This document shows positions 7,606 to 17,496 of a stretch of 64,000 bases of DNA, piece by piece. The position numbers were made by a program, and so were the translations under genes. This stretch comes from Limimaricola cinnabarinus (GTDB lineage: Bacteria > Pseudomonadota > Alphaproteobacteria > Rhodobacterales > Rhodobacteraceae), in assembly GCF_002723615.1 (NCBI RefSeq), contig NZ_KZ304962.1, forward strand, positions 1 to 64,000, written 5' to 3'. A model generated the notes under the pieces. That model worked only from the letters and a program-made list of their open reading frames with translations, was not told the DNA's origin and searched no databases. Every line of letters starts with the position of its first letter. Position 1 is the first letter of the stretch.

Positions 7606-8745
7606 TTACCTCGGCTTGTGGACATGCGCGCTCTGCACCAGCCCGAAGGCCAGGAGCAGCACCAGCATCGCAGAGCCGCCATAGCTCACCAAGGGCAGCG
7701 GCACGCCGACGACGGGGGCAAGGCCCATCACCATCGACATGTTCACCGCGAAGAACAAAAAGAACGTCATGGTGATGCCGATCGTCAGCAGAGAGGCGAA
7801 GCGGTCGCGGTTGTTCACCGCGGAGGCGACGCAGAAGAAGATGATCAGCGCGTAGAGTGCCAAGAGCGTCGAGGCGCCGACGAAGCCCAGCTCCTCGGCC
7901 AGCGTGGTGAAGATGAAATCGGTGTGCTTTTCGGGCAGGAAATTGAGCCGGCTCTGCGTGCCCTGCATGAAGCCGCGCCCGGTCCAGCCGCCCGAGCCCA
8001 GCGCGATCTTGGCCTGTGTGATGTGGTAGCCCGCGCCCAGGGGGTCGTTCGAGGGGTCGAGAAAGGTGTCGATCCGGCGATACTGGTAGTCCTTGAGGAG
8101 CTGCCACGACGTTCCCCGTGAAACGAAGACGGCATAGACCGTGCCGACGCCGGCGGCGATCACGGTGGCGAAATAGGCCCAGTGGACGCCGGCGGCGAAC
8201 ATCACCGTCGCCCCGCCGATCAGCAGCAGAAGCGCGGTGCCGAGATCGGGCTGCGCCAGCGTCAGCAGCGTCGGGATCGAGATGAAGACCACCGGCAGCA
8301 GCACCCAGAAGATATGCGAGGTGCGCCTGAGCGGCAGCCAGTCGTAATAGGCGGCCAGCAGCATCACGAGGCTGACCTTCATCAGCTCGGAAGGCTGCAA
8401 CCGGATCGGGCCGAGGTCGATCCAGCGCTGCGCGCCCATGCCGACCGTGCCGAACATGTCCACCGCCACCAGAAGCGCGAGCGAGCCGCCATAGGCCAGG
8501 AGCGCCATGTTGCGCCAGAACCAGATCGGCACCATGGCGACGATGATCATCGCCACCATGCCGACGCCGAAGCGCTTCATCTGCGGCTCCATCCAGGGCG
8601 TGGGCGAGCCGCCGGCCACCGAGTAGAGCATCAGGAAGCCGAAGCCGCAGACCGCCGAGATCAGCAGGATCACCGGCCAGTTGAGGTAAAGCAGCTTGCG
8701 AAACCCGGTGGGGACGAACTTGGCATTGGCTTCGAGGTAGCTCAT
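7606..8745 (-). CDS. rodA: Peptidoglycan glycosyltransferase RodA
   Basis: A SEDS-family membrane protein of 379 aa that polymerises lipid II during lateral wall growth together with PBP2. About ten hydrophobic segments are visible. Conserved SEDS blocks include GAQRWIDLGPIRLQPSELMK, AQPDLGTALL, the loop with LNFLPEKHTDFIFTTLAEELG and PLPLVSYGGSAML near the C-terminus. The start MSYLEANAKF was chosen because it follows the mrdA stop by one base; longer upstream reading is a shadow of mrdA. Confidence 0.96.
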   Translation of the reverse strand: MSYLEANAKFVPTGFRKLLYLNWPVILLISAVCGFGFLMLYSVAGGSPTPWMEPQMKRFGVGMVAMIIVAMVPIWFWRNMALLAYGGSLALLVAVDMFGTVGMGAQRWIDLGPIRLQPSELMKVSLVMLLAAYYDWLPLRRTSHIFWVLLPVVFISIPTLLTLAQPDLGTALLLLIGGATVMFAAGVHWAYFATVIAAGVGTVYAVFVSRGTSWQLLKDYQYRRIDTFLDPSNDPLGAGYHITQAKIALGSGGWTGRGFMQGTQSRLNFLPEKHTDFIFTTLAEELGFVGASTLLALYALIIFFCVASAVNNRDRFASLLTIGITMTFFLFFAVNMSMVMGLAPVVGVPLPLVSYGGSAMLVLLLAFGLVQSAHVHKPR

Positions 8746-8746
8746 C

Positions 8747-10687
8747 TCAGGCCCTGTCCGAGGAGGTCGTGCCGCGCGCGACGTGGTTCTCGATCCGCTT
8801 TTGCTGCGCGGCGATCTCGTCGCGCAGGTTCGACGGGTAGGCCTCGAGCGGCGGCGGGCCGTCATAGAGCGCCTGCAGCGTCACGTCCCGCGCGATCGGG
8901 GCCGCGACCGAGGAGCCGCCGCCGCCATGTTCGACGATGACCGACACCGCGAAGCGCGGGTTGTCATAGGGCGCGAAATTGACCCACAGCGCGTGGTCGC
9001 GCCGTTCCCATGGCAGGTCGGCGTTCGAGGTGACGCCGCGCGCGCGCTCCTCGGCGGTGATGCGGCGCACCTGGCTGGTGCCCGACTTGCCCGCCATCTG
9101 CATCCCCTCGGCCACGATGCGCGAGCGAAAGCCGGTGCCGCGCCGGGCGTTGGAGACGTCGTTCATCGCCGCGCGCACCCGGCGCAGGTAGTTCTCGTTG
9201 AGCCCCATCGGCTCGCCCGCGCCCGAAGGCTGGATCACGCCGCCGACCGAGTGGATCAGCCGGGGCCGCACGTCGCGCCCCGTCGCCAGCCGCGCCGTCA
9301 TCACCGCGAGCTGCAAGGGTGTCGCCAGAACATAGCCCTGTCCGATCGAGGCGTTGACCGTGTCGCCGATGCGCCAGGCCTGGCCATAGCGGTCGCGCTT
9401 CCATTGGGTGTCGGGCGCCACGCCCGCGCTCACCGCCGACATCGGCACGTCATGCGCCACGCCGACGCCGAGCCGCCGCGCCATCTCGGCGATGCGGTCG
9501 ATGCCGATCTTCTGGCTGACCTCGTAGTAATAGACGTCGCAGCTTTCCTGAAGCGAGCGGTGCATGTCGACATTGCCGTGCCCGCCGCGCTTCCAGCAGT
9601 GGAACCGCGTGCCGCCCACCTCGGTGTAGCCCGGGCAATACTCGGTGTCCTCGGGGCCGACGAGCCCCGATTCCAGCGCCGCCAGCGCCACCACCATCTT
9701 GAAGGTCGAGCCGGGCGGATAGGCGCCCTGCACGGTCTTGGCCGAAAGCGGGCGGTACTTGTTTTCGTTGAGCGCGCGCCAGTCTGGCCCCGAGATGCCG
9801 CGCACGAAGAGGTTCGGATCGAAGGTCGGGGCCGAGGCCACGGCGCGCAGGTCGCCGGTCTCCAGGTCCATCACCACCACCGAGGCGCTTTCGCCCTCGA
9901 GCCGCGCCTCGGTATAGCTTTGCAGCTTGCTGTCGAGGGTGAGCTGCAGGTCGGCGCCCGACTTGCCCTCCTCGCGGTCGAGCTCGCGCATCACCCGGCC
10001 CGTCGCGTTGACCTCGATCCGCTTGGTGCCGGCCGAGCCGCGCAGCTCCTCCTCGAACTTCGCCTCCACCCCGGTCTTGCCGATCTGGAAGCGCGGGATC
10101 TGCATGAGCGGGTCGGGGTCGTCCATCTTCGACAGGTCGTAATCCGAAACCGGCCCGACATAGCCCACCACATGCGCCGTGTCCGAGCCGCGCGGATAAT
10201 GCCGCGACAGGCCCACCTCGGCGGTGATGCCGGGCAGGGCGGGGGTGTTGACGGTGACCTTGGCCACGTCGTCCCACGGCACGCGCTCGGCCACGGTGAC
10301 GGGGACGAAGCCGGGGCGGCGCGCCATCTCGGCCTTGGCGTCCTCGATCGCCTCCTCGGGCAGCGAAATGAGCCGCGCCAGCCGGTCGAGCGTGTCGTCG
10401 ACATCGCCCGCATCCTCGCGGGTGATGATGATGCGGTAATTCTGCTCGTTGACCGCGAGCGGCACGCCGTTGCGGTCGAAGATCAGCCCGCGCGAGGGCG
10501 GGATGAGCCGCATGTTGATGCGGTTTTCCTCGGCGAGATTGCGGTAGATCTCGCCCTCCTCGACCTGCATGGAGCGCATCCGCCAGCCCAGCACGCCGAT
10601 CATGCCGAGCTGCGCGGTGCCGATCAGCAGGCTGCGCCGGGCGATGCGGCGGGTGCTTTCGGCGGTTTCCTTGGGCGGGCGTTTCAT
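8747..10687 (-). CDS. mrdA: Penicillin-binding protein 2, peptidoglycan transpeptidase
   Basis: A class B PBP of 646 aa that cross-links new peptidoglycan in the elongasome. An N-terminal membrane anchor follows a basic stretch (residues about 20-45). The dimerisation domain contains SRGLIFDRNGVPLAVNEQNYR. The transpeptidase domain has the nucleophile motif STFK (Ser327), SCD as the second motif and KSGTSQ as the third (KTG replaced by KSG, usual for PBP2). The start MKRPPKET overlaps the mreD stop as ATGA, implying coupled translation. Confidence 0.96.
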   Translation of the reverse strand: MKRPPKETAESTRRIARRSLLIGTAQLGMIGVLGWRMRSMQVEEGEIYRNLAEENRINMRLIPPSRGLIFDRNGVPLAVNEQNYRIIITREDAGDVDDTLDRLARLISLPEEAIEDAKAEMARRPGFVPVTVAERVPWDDVAKVTVNTPALPGITAEVGLSRHYPRGSDTAHVVGYVGPVSDYDLSKMDDPDPLMQIPRFQIGKTGVEAKFEEELRGSAGTKRIEVNATGRVMRELDREEGKSGADLQLTLDSKLQSYTEARLEGESASVVVMDLETGDLRAVASAPTFDPNLFVRGISGPDWRALNENKYRPLSAKTVQGAYPPGSTFKMVVALAALESGLVGPEDTEYCPGYTEVGGTRFHCWKRGGHGNVDMHRSLQESCDVYYYEVSQKIGIDRIAEMARRLGVGVAHDVPMSAVSAGVAPDTQWKRDRYGQAWRIGDTVNASIGQGYVLATPLQLAVMTARLATGRDVRPRLIHSVGGVIQPSGAGEPMGLNENYLRRVRAAMNDVSNARRGTGFRSRIVAEGMQMAGKSGTSQVRRITAEERARGVTSNADLPWERRDHALWVNFAPYDNPRFAVSVIVEHGGGGSSVAAPIARDVTLQALYDGPPPLEAYPSNLRDEIAAQQKRIENHVARGTTSSDRA

Positions 10688-11214
10688 GCGGAGATCCTCC
10701 GGGTGTCGATCGGGCCGCGGGCGATGCCGAACAGCCAGCGCGCGGCAAAGGCGGCGAGCGGATAGGCCAGCGCCGTGGCGAGCGCCTGGCTCGCCACCAG
10801 CCCCGGCGGCGGGGCCGGGATCATGGCGATCAGCATCACCGCCTGCGCCGTGGCCAGTATGCCCGCCACCGCCAGCGCCGCCGCCGCCCATTCGACGCCG
10901 AAACCGCCGGCGCGCAGCCGCGGCTGCCTGCGGCGCAGCATCTCGGTGGCGATCACCGTCAGCGCGGCCATGAGACCGGGCGGGCGCTGGAACAGGAAAT
11001 CGGCCAGCAGCACCACGCCCGCGATCAGCCAGACCGGCGCCAGCCGGGGGCGGCGCAGCGTCCACAGCAAGAGCACGGCAAGCAGCAGATCCGGCCCCGC
11101 CCAGCGCGGCGGCAGCGTGTCGAGCGGCAATAGCCGCGCGATGATCAGCACCAGCGCCAGCGCCGCAAGGCCCGCCCGGCCAAGCCAGAGCCGCGTGGGC
11201 CTCGGGCTAGCCAT
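10684..11214 (-). CDS. mreD: Rod shape-determining protein MreD
   Basis: A 176-aa hydrophobic protein with about five membrane segments, part of the MreBCD elongation complex. Sequence conservation is low, as usual for MreD; the assignment rests on size, hydrophobic pattern and exact position between mreC and mrdA. The start MASPRPTRLW overlaps the mreC stop by eight bases, and the end overlaps the mrdA start as ATGA. Confidence 0.9.
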   Translation of the reverse strand: MASPRPTRLWLGRAGLAALALVLIIARLLPLDTLPPRWAGPDLLLAVLLLWTLRRPRLAPVWLIAGVVLLADFLFQRPPGLMAALTVIATEMLRRRQPRLRAGGFGVEWAAAALAVAGILATAQAVMLIAMIPAPPPGLVASQALATALAYPLAAFAARWLFGIARGPIDTRRISA

Positions 11215-12190
11215 CCTGCGTCTCCGCATCATCGGCCGCCGTCTCGCCCACGGGCACGAGGCTCTCGGGCGCGGGGGCGGGCGGGCCAAAGACCTCGCGC
11301 GGCTCGGGCACGATCAGCCGGCCGGCCTCGTCCAGCACCTCGGCCTCGTGGCTCCTGAGCACGCGCAGGAACTCCAGCCGCTCGTAATCGGCGGCGAGCC
11401 TGATCCTGAGCCGCCCATCGGCGCTCATGGTCACCTGTCCCACCAGCAGGTCGGCGGGGAACATGCCGCCATCGCCCGAAGAGACGACACGGTCGCCGGG
11501 GCGCACGAGATCGGGGTTTTCCAGAAAGTCGATCGGCGGATAGATCGTGTTGTCGCCCGCGAGGATCGCGCGCTGCCCCGAGGGCTGGATCGTCACCGGG
11601 ATGCGGCTCGAGGTGTCGGTGAGCAGCAGAACCCGGCTGGTGGACTGCCCCACGCCGGAAATCCGGCCAACGAGCCCGATCCCGTCCATCGCCGGCCAGC
11701 CATCGAGCACGCCGTCGCGCGCACCGACATTGAGCAGCACCGATTGCCGGAAGGGCGAGCCGCTGTCGGCCATGACTACGCCGGTGATGTAGGTCAGCTC
11801 GGGGTCGAGCCGGACCTTGTTGAGATCGAGAAGCTTGGCGTTCTCCTGTTCGAGCTGCAGCGCCGCCTCGCGCCAGGCGCGCATCTGCTGCAATTCGCGC
11901 CTGAGCTGGCGGTTCTGCTCGTGCAGATGCGCGTAGCTCTGGAAGTTGGACGCCATGGTGGCAAGCCCCGTGACCGGGGCGAGCGCCCAGTCGAAGGAGG
12001 GCAGCACCCGGTCGATCACCTCGGCGCGCATCCTCTCGACCCGCGGGCTGTCGATGCGCCACAGCGCGAAGAGCGCCAGAAGCGCAAGCACCAGGAGCCC
12101 GACCAGCAGCCTGCGGATCGGGCGGGCGAACTCCTCGCCGCTGTGACGTGATCTGGCCAAGGAGCGCGTACCCCCCCCGTGATATGGCAT
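11207..12190 (-). CDS. mreC: Rod shape-determining protein MreC
   Basis: A 327-aa periplasmic scaffold with one N-terminal membrane segment (about 27-45), a coiled-coil (about 85-125, LHEQNRQLRRELQQMRAW) and the two beta-domains (VGRISGVGQSTSRVLLLTD, GDRVVSSGDGGMFPADLLVG). The C-terminal tail is acidic and Pro-rich. The start is uncertain: the ATG used here is followed within four codons by a run of eight Gs, while an in-frame TTG at 12160 (LARSRHSGEE) starts just after that run. Confidence 0.94.
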   Translation of the reverse strand: MPYHGGGTRSLARSRHSGEEFARPIRRLLVGLLVLALLALFALWRIDSPRVERMRAEVIDRVLPSFDWALAPVTGLATMASNFQSYAHLHEQNRQLRRELQQMRAWREAALQLEQENAKLLDLNKVRLDPELTYITGVVMADSGSPFRQSVLLNVGARDGVLDGWPAMDGIGLVGRISGVGQSTSRVLLLTDTSSRIPVTIQPSGQRAILAGDNTIYPPIDFLENPDLVRPGDRVVSSGDGGMFPADLLVGQVTMSADGRLRIRLAADYERLEFLRVLRSHEAEVLDEAGRLIVPEPREVFGPPAPAPESLVPVGETAADDAETQDG

Positions 12191-12210
12191 GTCGCCCCAA
12201 TGCGGGGCAG

Positions 12211-12230
12211 GGCGCCCGCGGGCGGGCGCC
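12211..12230 (-). terminator. GC hairpin immediately downstream of mreB
   Basis: Arms GGCGCCCGC and GCGGGCGCC (9 bp, loop of two, or 8 bp with a four-base loop) lie five bases after the mreB stop and 21 bases before the mreC start. With no U-tract, it is more likely an attenuator or mRNA-stabilising element that raises mreB over the downstream genes than a full terminator. Confidence 0.45.
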
Positions 12231-12234
12231 GCGG

Positions 12235-13383
<1,149 letters not shown>

Positions 13384-13416
13384 TCAGCGCATTTTCGCCG
13401 CCGCGACGCGGCGTTC

Positions 13417-13447
13417 GGGGGGCAGGGCCCGCATGGCCCCGCCCCCC
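13417..13447 (-). terminator. GC-rich imperfect hairpin downstream of leuA
   Basis: GGGGGGCAGGGCC and GGCCCCGCCCCCC face each other across a short loop (CGCAT), with one mismatch, just past the leuA stop. No U-tract is visible on the minus strand. A plausible end for the leuA transcript before the mreB promoter. Confidence 0.4.
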
Positions 13448-13454
13448 GGCGCGC

Positions 13455-15038
13455 TCACTCGCCCGCATCCATGTAGCCCACGCCCTTGACGTCGGCATTC
13501 GGCGCGGTCTTCTCGCGCCGCACCAGCAGACGGTTGACCGCGTTGATATAGGCCTTGGCGGAGGCGACCACGGTGTCGGTGTCGGCGGACTGGCCGGTCG
13601 CGATCCGCCCGTCCTCCTCGAGCCGCACCGAAACGGTGGCCTGCGCATCCGTCCCTTCGGTCACGGCGGCCACCTGGTAGAGCTGCAGCCGCGCCTCATG
13701 CGGGAACAGCGCCTTGATCGCGTTGAAGGTGGCGTCTACGGGGCCGTCGCCGGTGGCGTCGACCGACTTCTCCGCGTCGTCGATGGTCAGCGTCATCTCG
13801 GCGTGCTGCGGGCCTTCGGTGCCGCAGATCACCTTGAGCGACTTGAGCCGGACCCGGTCGGAGACCGCCTCGTTCTGGCGCACCAGCGCGATCAGGTCGT
13901 CGTCATAGACCTCCTTCTTGCGGTCGGCCAGCTCCTTGAACCGCACGAAGGTGTCGTTGAGCTGGTTCTCGGCCATCTCGAAGCCCAGATCCTTGAGCTT
14001 GGCGCGCAGCGCCGCGCGGCCCGAATGCTTGCCCAGAGGCAGCGAGGTGCCCGCGAGGCCCACATCCTCGGGGCGCATGATCTCGAAGGTCTCGGCGTTC
14101 TTGAGCATCCCGTCCTGATGGATGCCGGACTCGTGCGCGAAGGCGTTCTTGCCGACGATCGCCTTGTTGAACTGCACCGGAAAGCCCGAAACGGTGGCGA
14201 CGCGGCGCGAGATGTTCATGATCCTGCGGGTGTCGACGCCGGTGTCCCAGGGCATGATGTCGTGGCGCACCTTGAGCGCCATCACCACCTCTTCGAGCGC
14301 GGTGTTGCCCGCGCGCTCTCCGAGCCCGTTGATCGTGCATTCGATCTGCCGCGCGCCGCCCTCGACGGCGGCCAGCGAATTGGCCGTCGCCATGCCCAGA
14401 TCGTTGTGGCAGTGGGTCGCGAAGATGATCTCGTCCGCGCCCGGCACCTCGGCGATCAGCCGGCGGATCAGGTCGGCGCTCTCGACGGGGGCGGTATAGC
14501 CCACCGTGTCGGGGATGTTGATCGTCGTCGCCCCGGCCTTGATCGCGATCTCGACCACGCGGGCGAGATAGTCCCACTCGGTGCGCGTCGCGTCCATCGG
14601 CGACCACTGCACGTTGTCGCACAGGTTGCGCGCATGGGTCACCGTGTCGTGGATGCGCTGGGCCATCTCGTCCTGGCTCAGGTTCGGGATGGCGCGGTGC
14701 AGCGGCGAGGTGCCGATGAAGGTGTGGATGCGCGGCGAGCGGGCCTGCTTCACCGCCTCCCAGCAGCGGTCGATATCCTTGTAGTTGGCGCGGGCGAGGC
14801 CGCAGATCGTGGCCTGCTTCGACTGGCGGGCGATCTCGCTCACCGCCTTGAAATCGCCCTCCGAGGCGATCGGAAAGCCGGCCTCGATGATGTCGACGCC
14901 CATCTCGTCGAGCAGCTCGGCGATCTCCAGCTTCTCGGCATGAGTCATGGTGGCACCGGGCGATTGCTCGCCGTCGCGCAGCGTCGTGTCGAAGATCAGG
15001 ACGCGGTTCTCGGGGCGGGTGTCGGGCGTGGTGGTCAT
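13455..15038 (-). CDS. leuA: 2-isopropylmalate synthase
   Basis: First committed step of leucine biosynthesis: acetyl-CoA plus 2-oxoisovalerate to 2-isopropylmalate. The 527-aa length fits the long form. The catalytic TIM barrel has DTTLRDGEQSPG at the start, HTFIGTSPLH, the metal-binding HCHNDLG and GLGERAGN. The C-terminal LeuA dimer/regulatory domain (about 395-510) should mediate leucine feedback. The start MTTTPDTRP is preceded by GAAGGAA. It stands alone and is preceded by a leucine-rich leader ORF with a hairpin, which indicates attenuation control. Confidence 0.97.
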   Translation of the reverse strand: MTTTPDTRPENRVLIFDTTLRDGEQSPGATMTHAEKLEIAELLDEMGVDIIEAGFPIASEGDFKAVSEIARQSKQATICGLARANYKDIDRCWEAVKQARSPRIHTFIGTSPLHRAIPNLSQDEMAQRIHDTVTHARNLCDNVQWSPMDATRTEWDYLARVVEIAIKAGATTINIPDTVGYTAPVESADLIRRLIAEVPGADEIIFATHCHNDLGMATANSLAAVEGGARQIECTINGLGERAGNTALEEVVMALKVRHDIMPWDTGVDTRRIMNISRRVATVSGFPVQFNKAIVGKNAFAHESGIHQDGMLKNAETFEIMRPEDVGLAGTSLPLGKHSGRAALRAKLKDLGFEMAENQLNDTFVRFKELADRKKEVYDDDLIALVRQNEAVSDRVRLKSLKVICGTEGPQHAEMTLTIDDAEKSVDATGDGPVDATFNAIKALFPHEARLQLYQVAAVTEGTDAQATVSVRLEEDGRIATGQSADTDTVVASAKAYINAVNRLLVRREKTAPNADVKGVGYMDAGE

Positions 15039-15085
15039 GTCGGAAATTCCTTCTGGTCCGGGTGCTTGGTCCGGCGCGTTCATCC

Positions 15086-15121
15086 CCTCTGAGCGGTCGC
15101 GCCGAATGGCACGCTCAGAGG
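15086..15121 (-). promoter_or_regulatory. Perfect 10-bp hairpin overlapping the leu leader stop codon
   Basis: On the minus strand CCTCTGAGCG (15112-15121) and CGCTCAGAGG (15086-15095) are exact complements with a 16-base loop. The first arm contains the TGA of the leucine-rich leader peptide, so a ribosome stalled at the Leu codons or released at the stop would change whether this hairpin forms. No U-tract follows, so it may be the anti-terminator or a translational or Rho-linked switch instead of a classical terminator. Confidence 0.6.
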
Positions 15122-15192
15122 CGCGTAAGGAGAAGGAGGGTCCGAAGCGCGGGCAGGGCCGCGGGGGACGAAAGGGTGACGTTCCGGCTCAT
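15115..15192 (-). CDS. leuA leader peptide (25 aa, leucine-rich)
   Basis: A short ORF begins MSRNVTL and continues through LPALRT to a run of four Leu codons (CTC CTT CTC CTT) and a final TRL before TGA. Seven or more of 25 residues are Leu. It lies 77 bases upstream of leuA on the same strand. There is no convincing Shine-Dalgarno sequence, but a TATAGT box ends seven bases before the ATG, so the mRNA may start at or very near the ATG (leaderless), as known for some alphaproteobacterial amino-acid leader ORFs. Predicted function: ribosome-mediated sensing of charged tRNA-Leu. Confidence 0.7.
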   Translation of the reverse strand: MSRNVTLSSPAALPALRTLLLLTRL

Positions 15193-15199
15193 GGGGCGG

Positions 15200-15205
15200 A
15201 CTATA
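15200..15205 (-). promoter_or_regulatory. Candidate -10 box (TATAGT) of the leuA leader transcript
   Basis: TATAGT on the minus strand lies seven bases before the leader-peptide ATG, which would put transcription initiation at about the A of the ATG. The -35 region (GTTTTC at about 17 bp spacing) is weak. This is inferred from sequence only. Confidence 0.4.
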
Positions 15206-15230
15206 TCGACCGAATCCGCGATGAAAACCC

Positions 15231-16031
15231 CTAAGCGTCCAGAAGTCCCAACTCCGCGTCAGAGGCCACGCGGTCATACTTGTCGGCGGGCGGCATGGGC
15301 CGGTCGCGCCAGTCGGGCGCGAAGGCGAAGCTCGACCTTTGCCGCCCCTCGGGCAGCGCGCCGTTGCCCGCGCCCACCGCGTAATCATAATAGAGCTTCA
15401 CGATCTGATCATAGCGCACCTGCTGCGCCGCCTCGTGGCCGAGGCAGGCCGCGCGCCAGCGCGCGACGCGGGCAAATTCGGGCGTGTCGGGCAGGGCGAA
15501 GCCCTCGTAATGCTCCAGAAACCAGAACCGCATCATCAGCGGCGTGTAGACGATCTCGGCAAGGCCGAAGCGGTCGAACAGCCACGTGCCCTCCGGGTTG
15601 TGCCGCTCCAGCATCTCGTTCAGCCAGCGGTAATGCCCGAGCAGCGCCTCGCGCTTCTCGTCGGTCTTCGCACGGTCGGTGTTCATCACGTAGAGATATC
15701 CGGCCATGCCGAACGGCCCCTCGCGGGTGATGAAGAGCCGCTCGATCCCGCGCTCGAACGGGTCTTCGCGGGCGGTGCGCGGCTTGGCCCAGCGCTCCTC
15801 GACATAGCGCAGCAGGACGAGGCTTTCCTTCAGCACGCCGCCATTTTCGGTCTCCAGAACGGGAAGCGCCGTGGTGCCGCCGGTCTTTTCCAAAAGCCAG
15901 TCGGGCCGCGGTTCGGTGATGTCGATGACGTGGAACTCCACCGCCTCCGACAGCCCCTTGAGCGCCAGCAGGATCTCGACGCGCTGCGAAAACGGGCAGA
16001 CGGGGATGTGGTAGATGACGGGGCGGTCCAT
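15231..16031 (-). CDS. Glutathione S-transferase family protein
   Basis: A 266-aa cytoplasmic GST-like protein. The N-terminal thioredoxin-fold domain starts with YHIPVCPFSQRVEILLALKG, in which Cys10/Ser13 occupy the active-site region, then has TTALPVLETENG (cis-Pro) and ESLVLLRYVEE. The all-helical C-terminal domain begins near residue 95. Substrate cannot be told from sequence. The start MDRPVIYH has GGAGGA upstream; it is divergent from the SDR gene at 16124. Confidence 0.88.
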   Translation of the reverse strand: MDRPVIYHIPVCPFSQRVEILLALKGLSEAVEFHVIDITEPRPDWLLEKTGGTTALPVLETENGGVLKESLVLLRYVEERWAKPRTAREDPFERGIERLFITREGPFGMAGYLYVMNTDRAKTDEKREALLGHYRWLNEMLERHNPEGTWLFDRFGLAEIVYTPLMMRFWFLEHYEGFALPDTPEFARVARWRAACLGHEAAQQVRYDQIVKLYYDYAVGAGNGALPEGRQRSSFAFAPDWRDRPMPPADKYDRVASDAELGLLDA

Positions 16032-16123
16032 GGCGATCCTCCTGCTTGCGGGCCCGATCATGCCACGCGCCGGGCGCTCCGTCACGGATTGACCGCGCGC
16101 CGCGCCCGGCTAGGTCGCGGCGC

Positions 16124-17492
<1,369 letters not shown>

Positions 17493-17496
17493 CGGC

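Noticed and set aside
8783-10765. A 660-codon open frame antisense to mrdA
   Set aside because: Again a stop-poor antisense frame over an unmistakable PBP2 gene.
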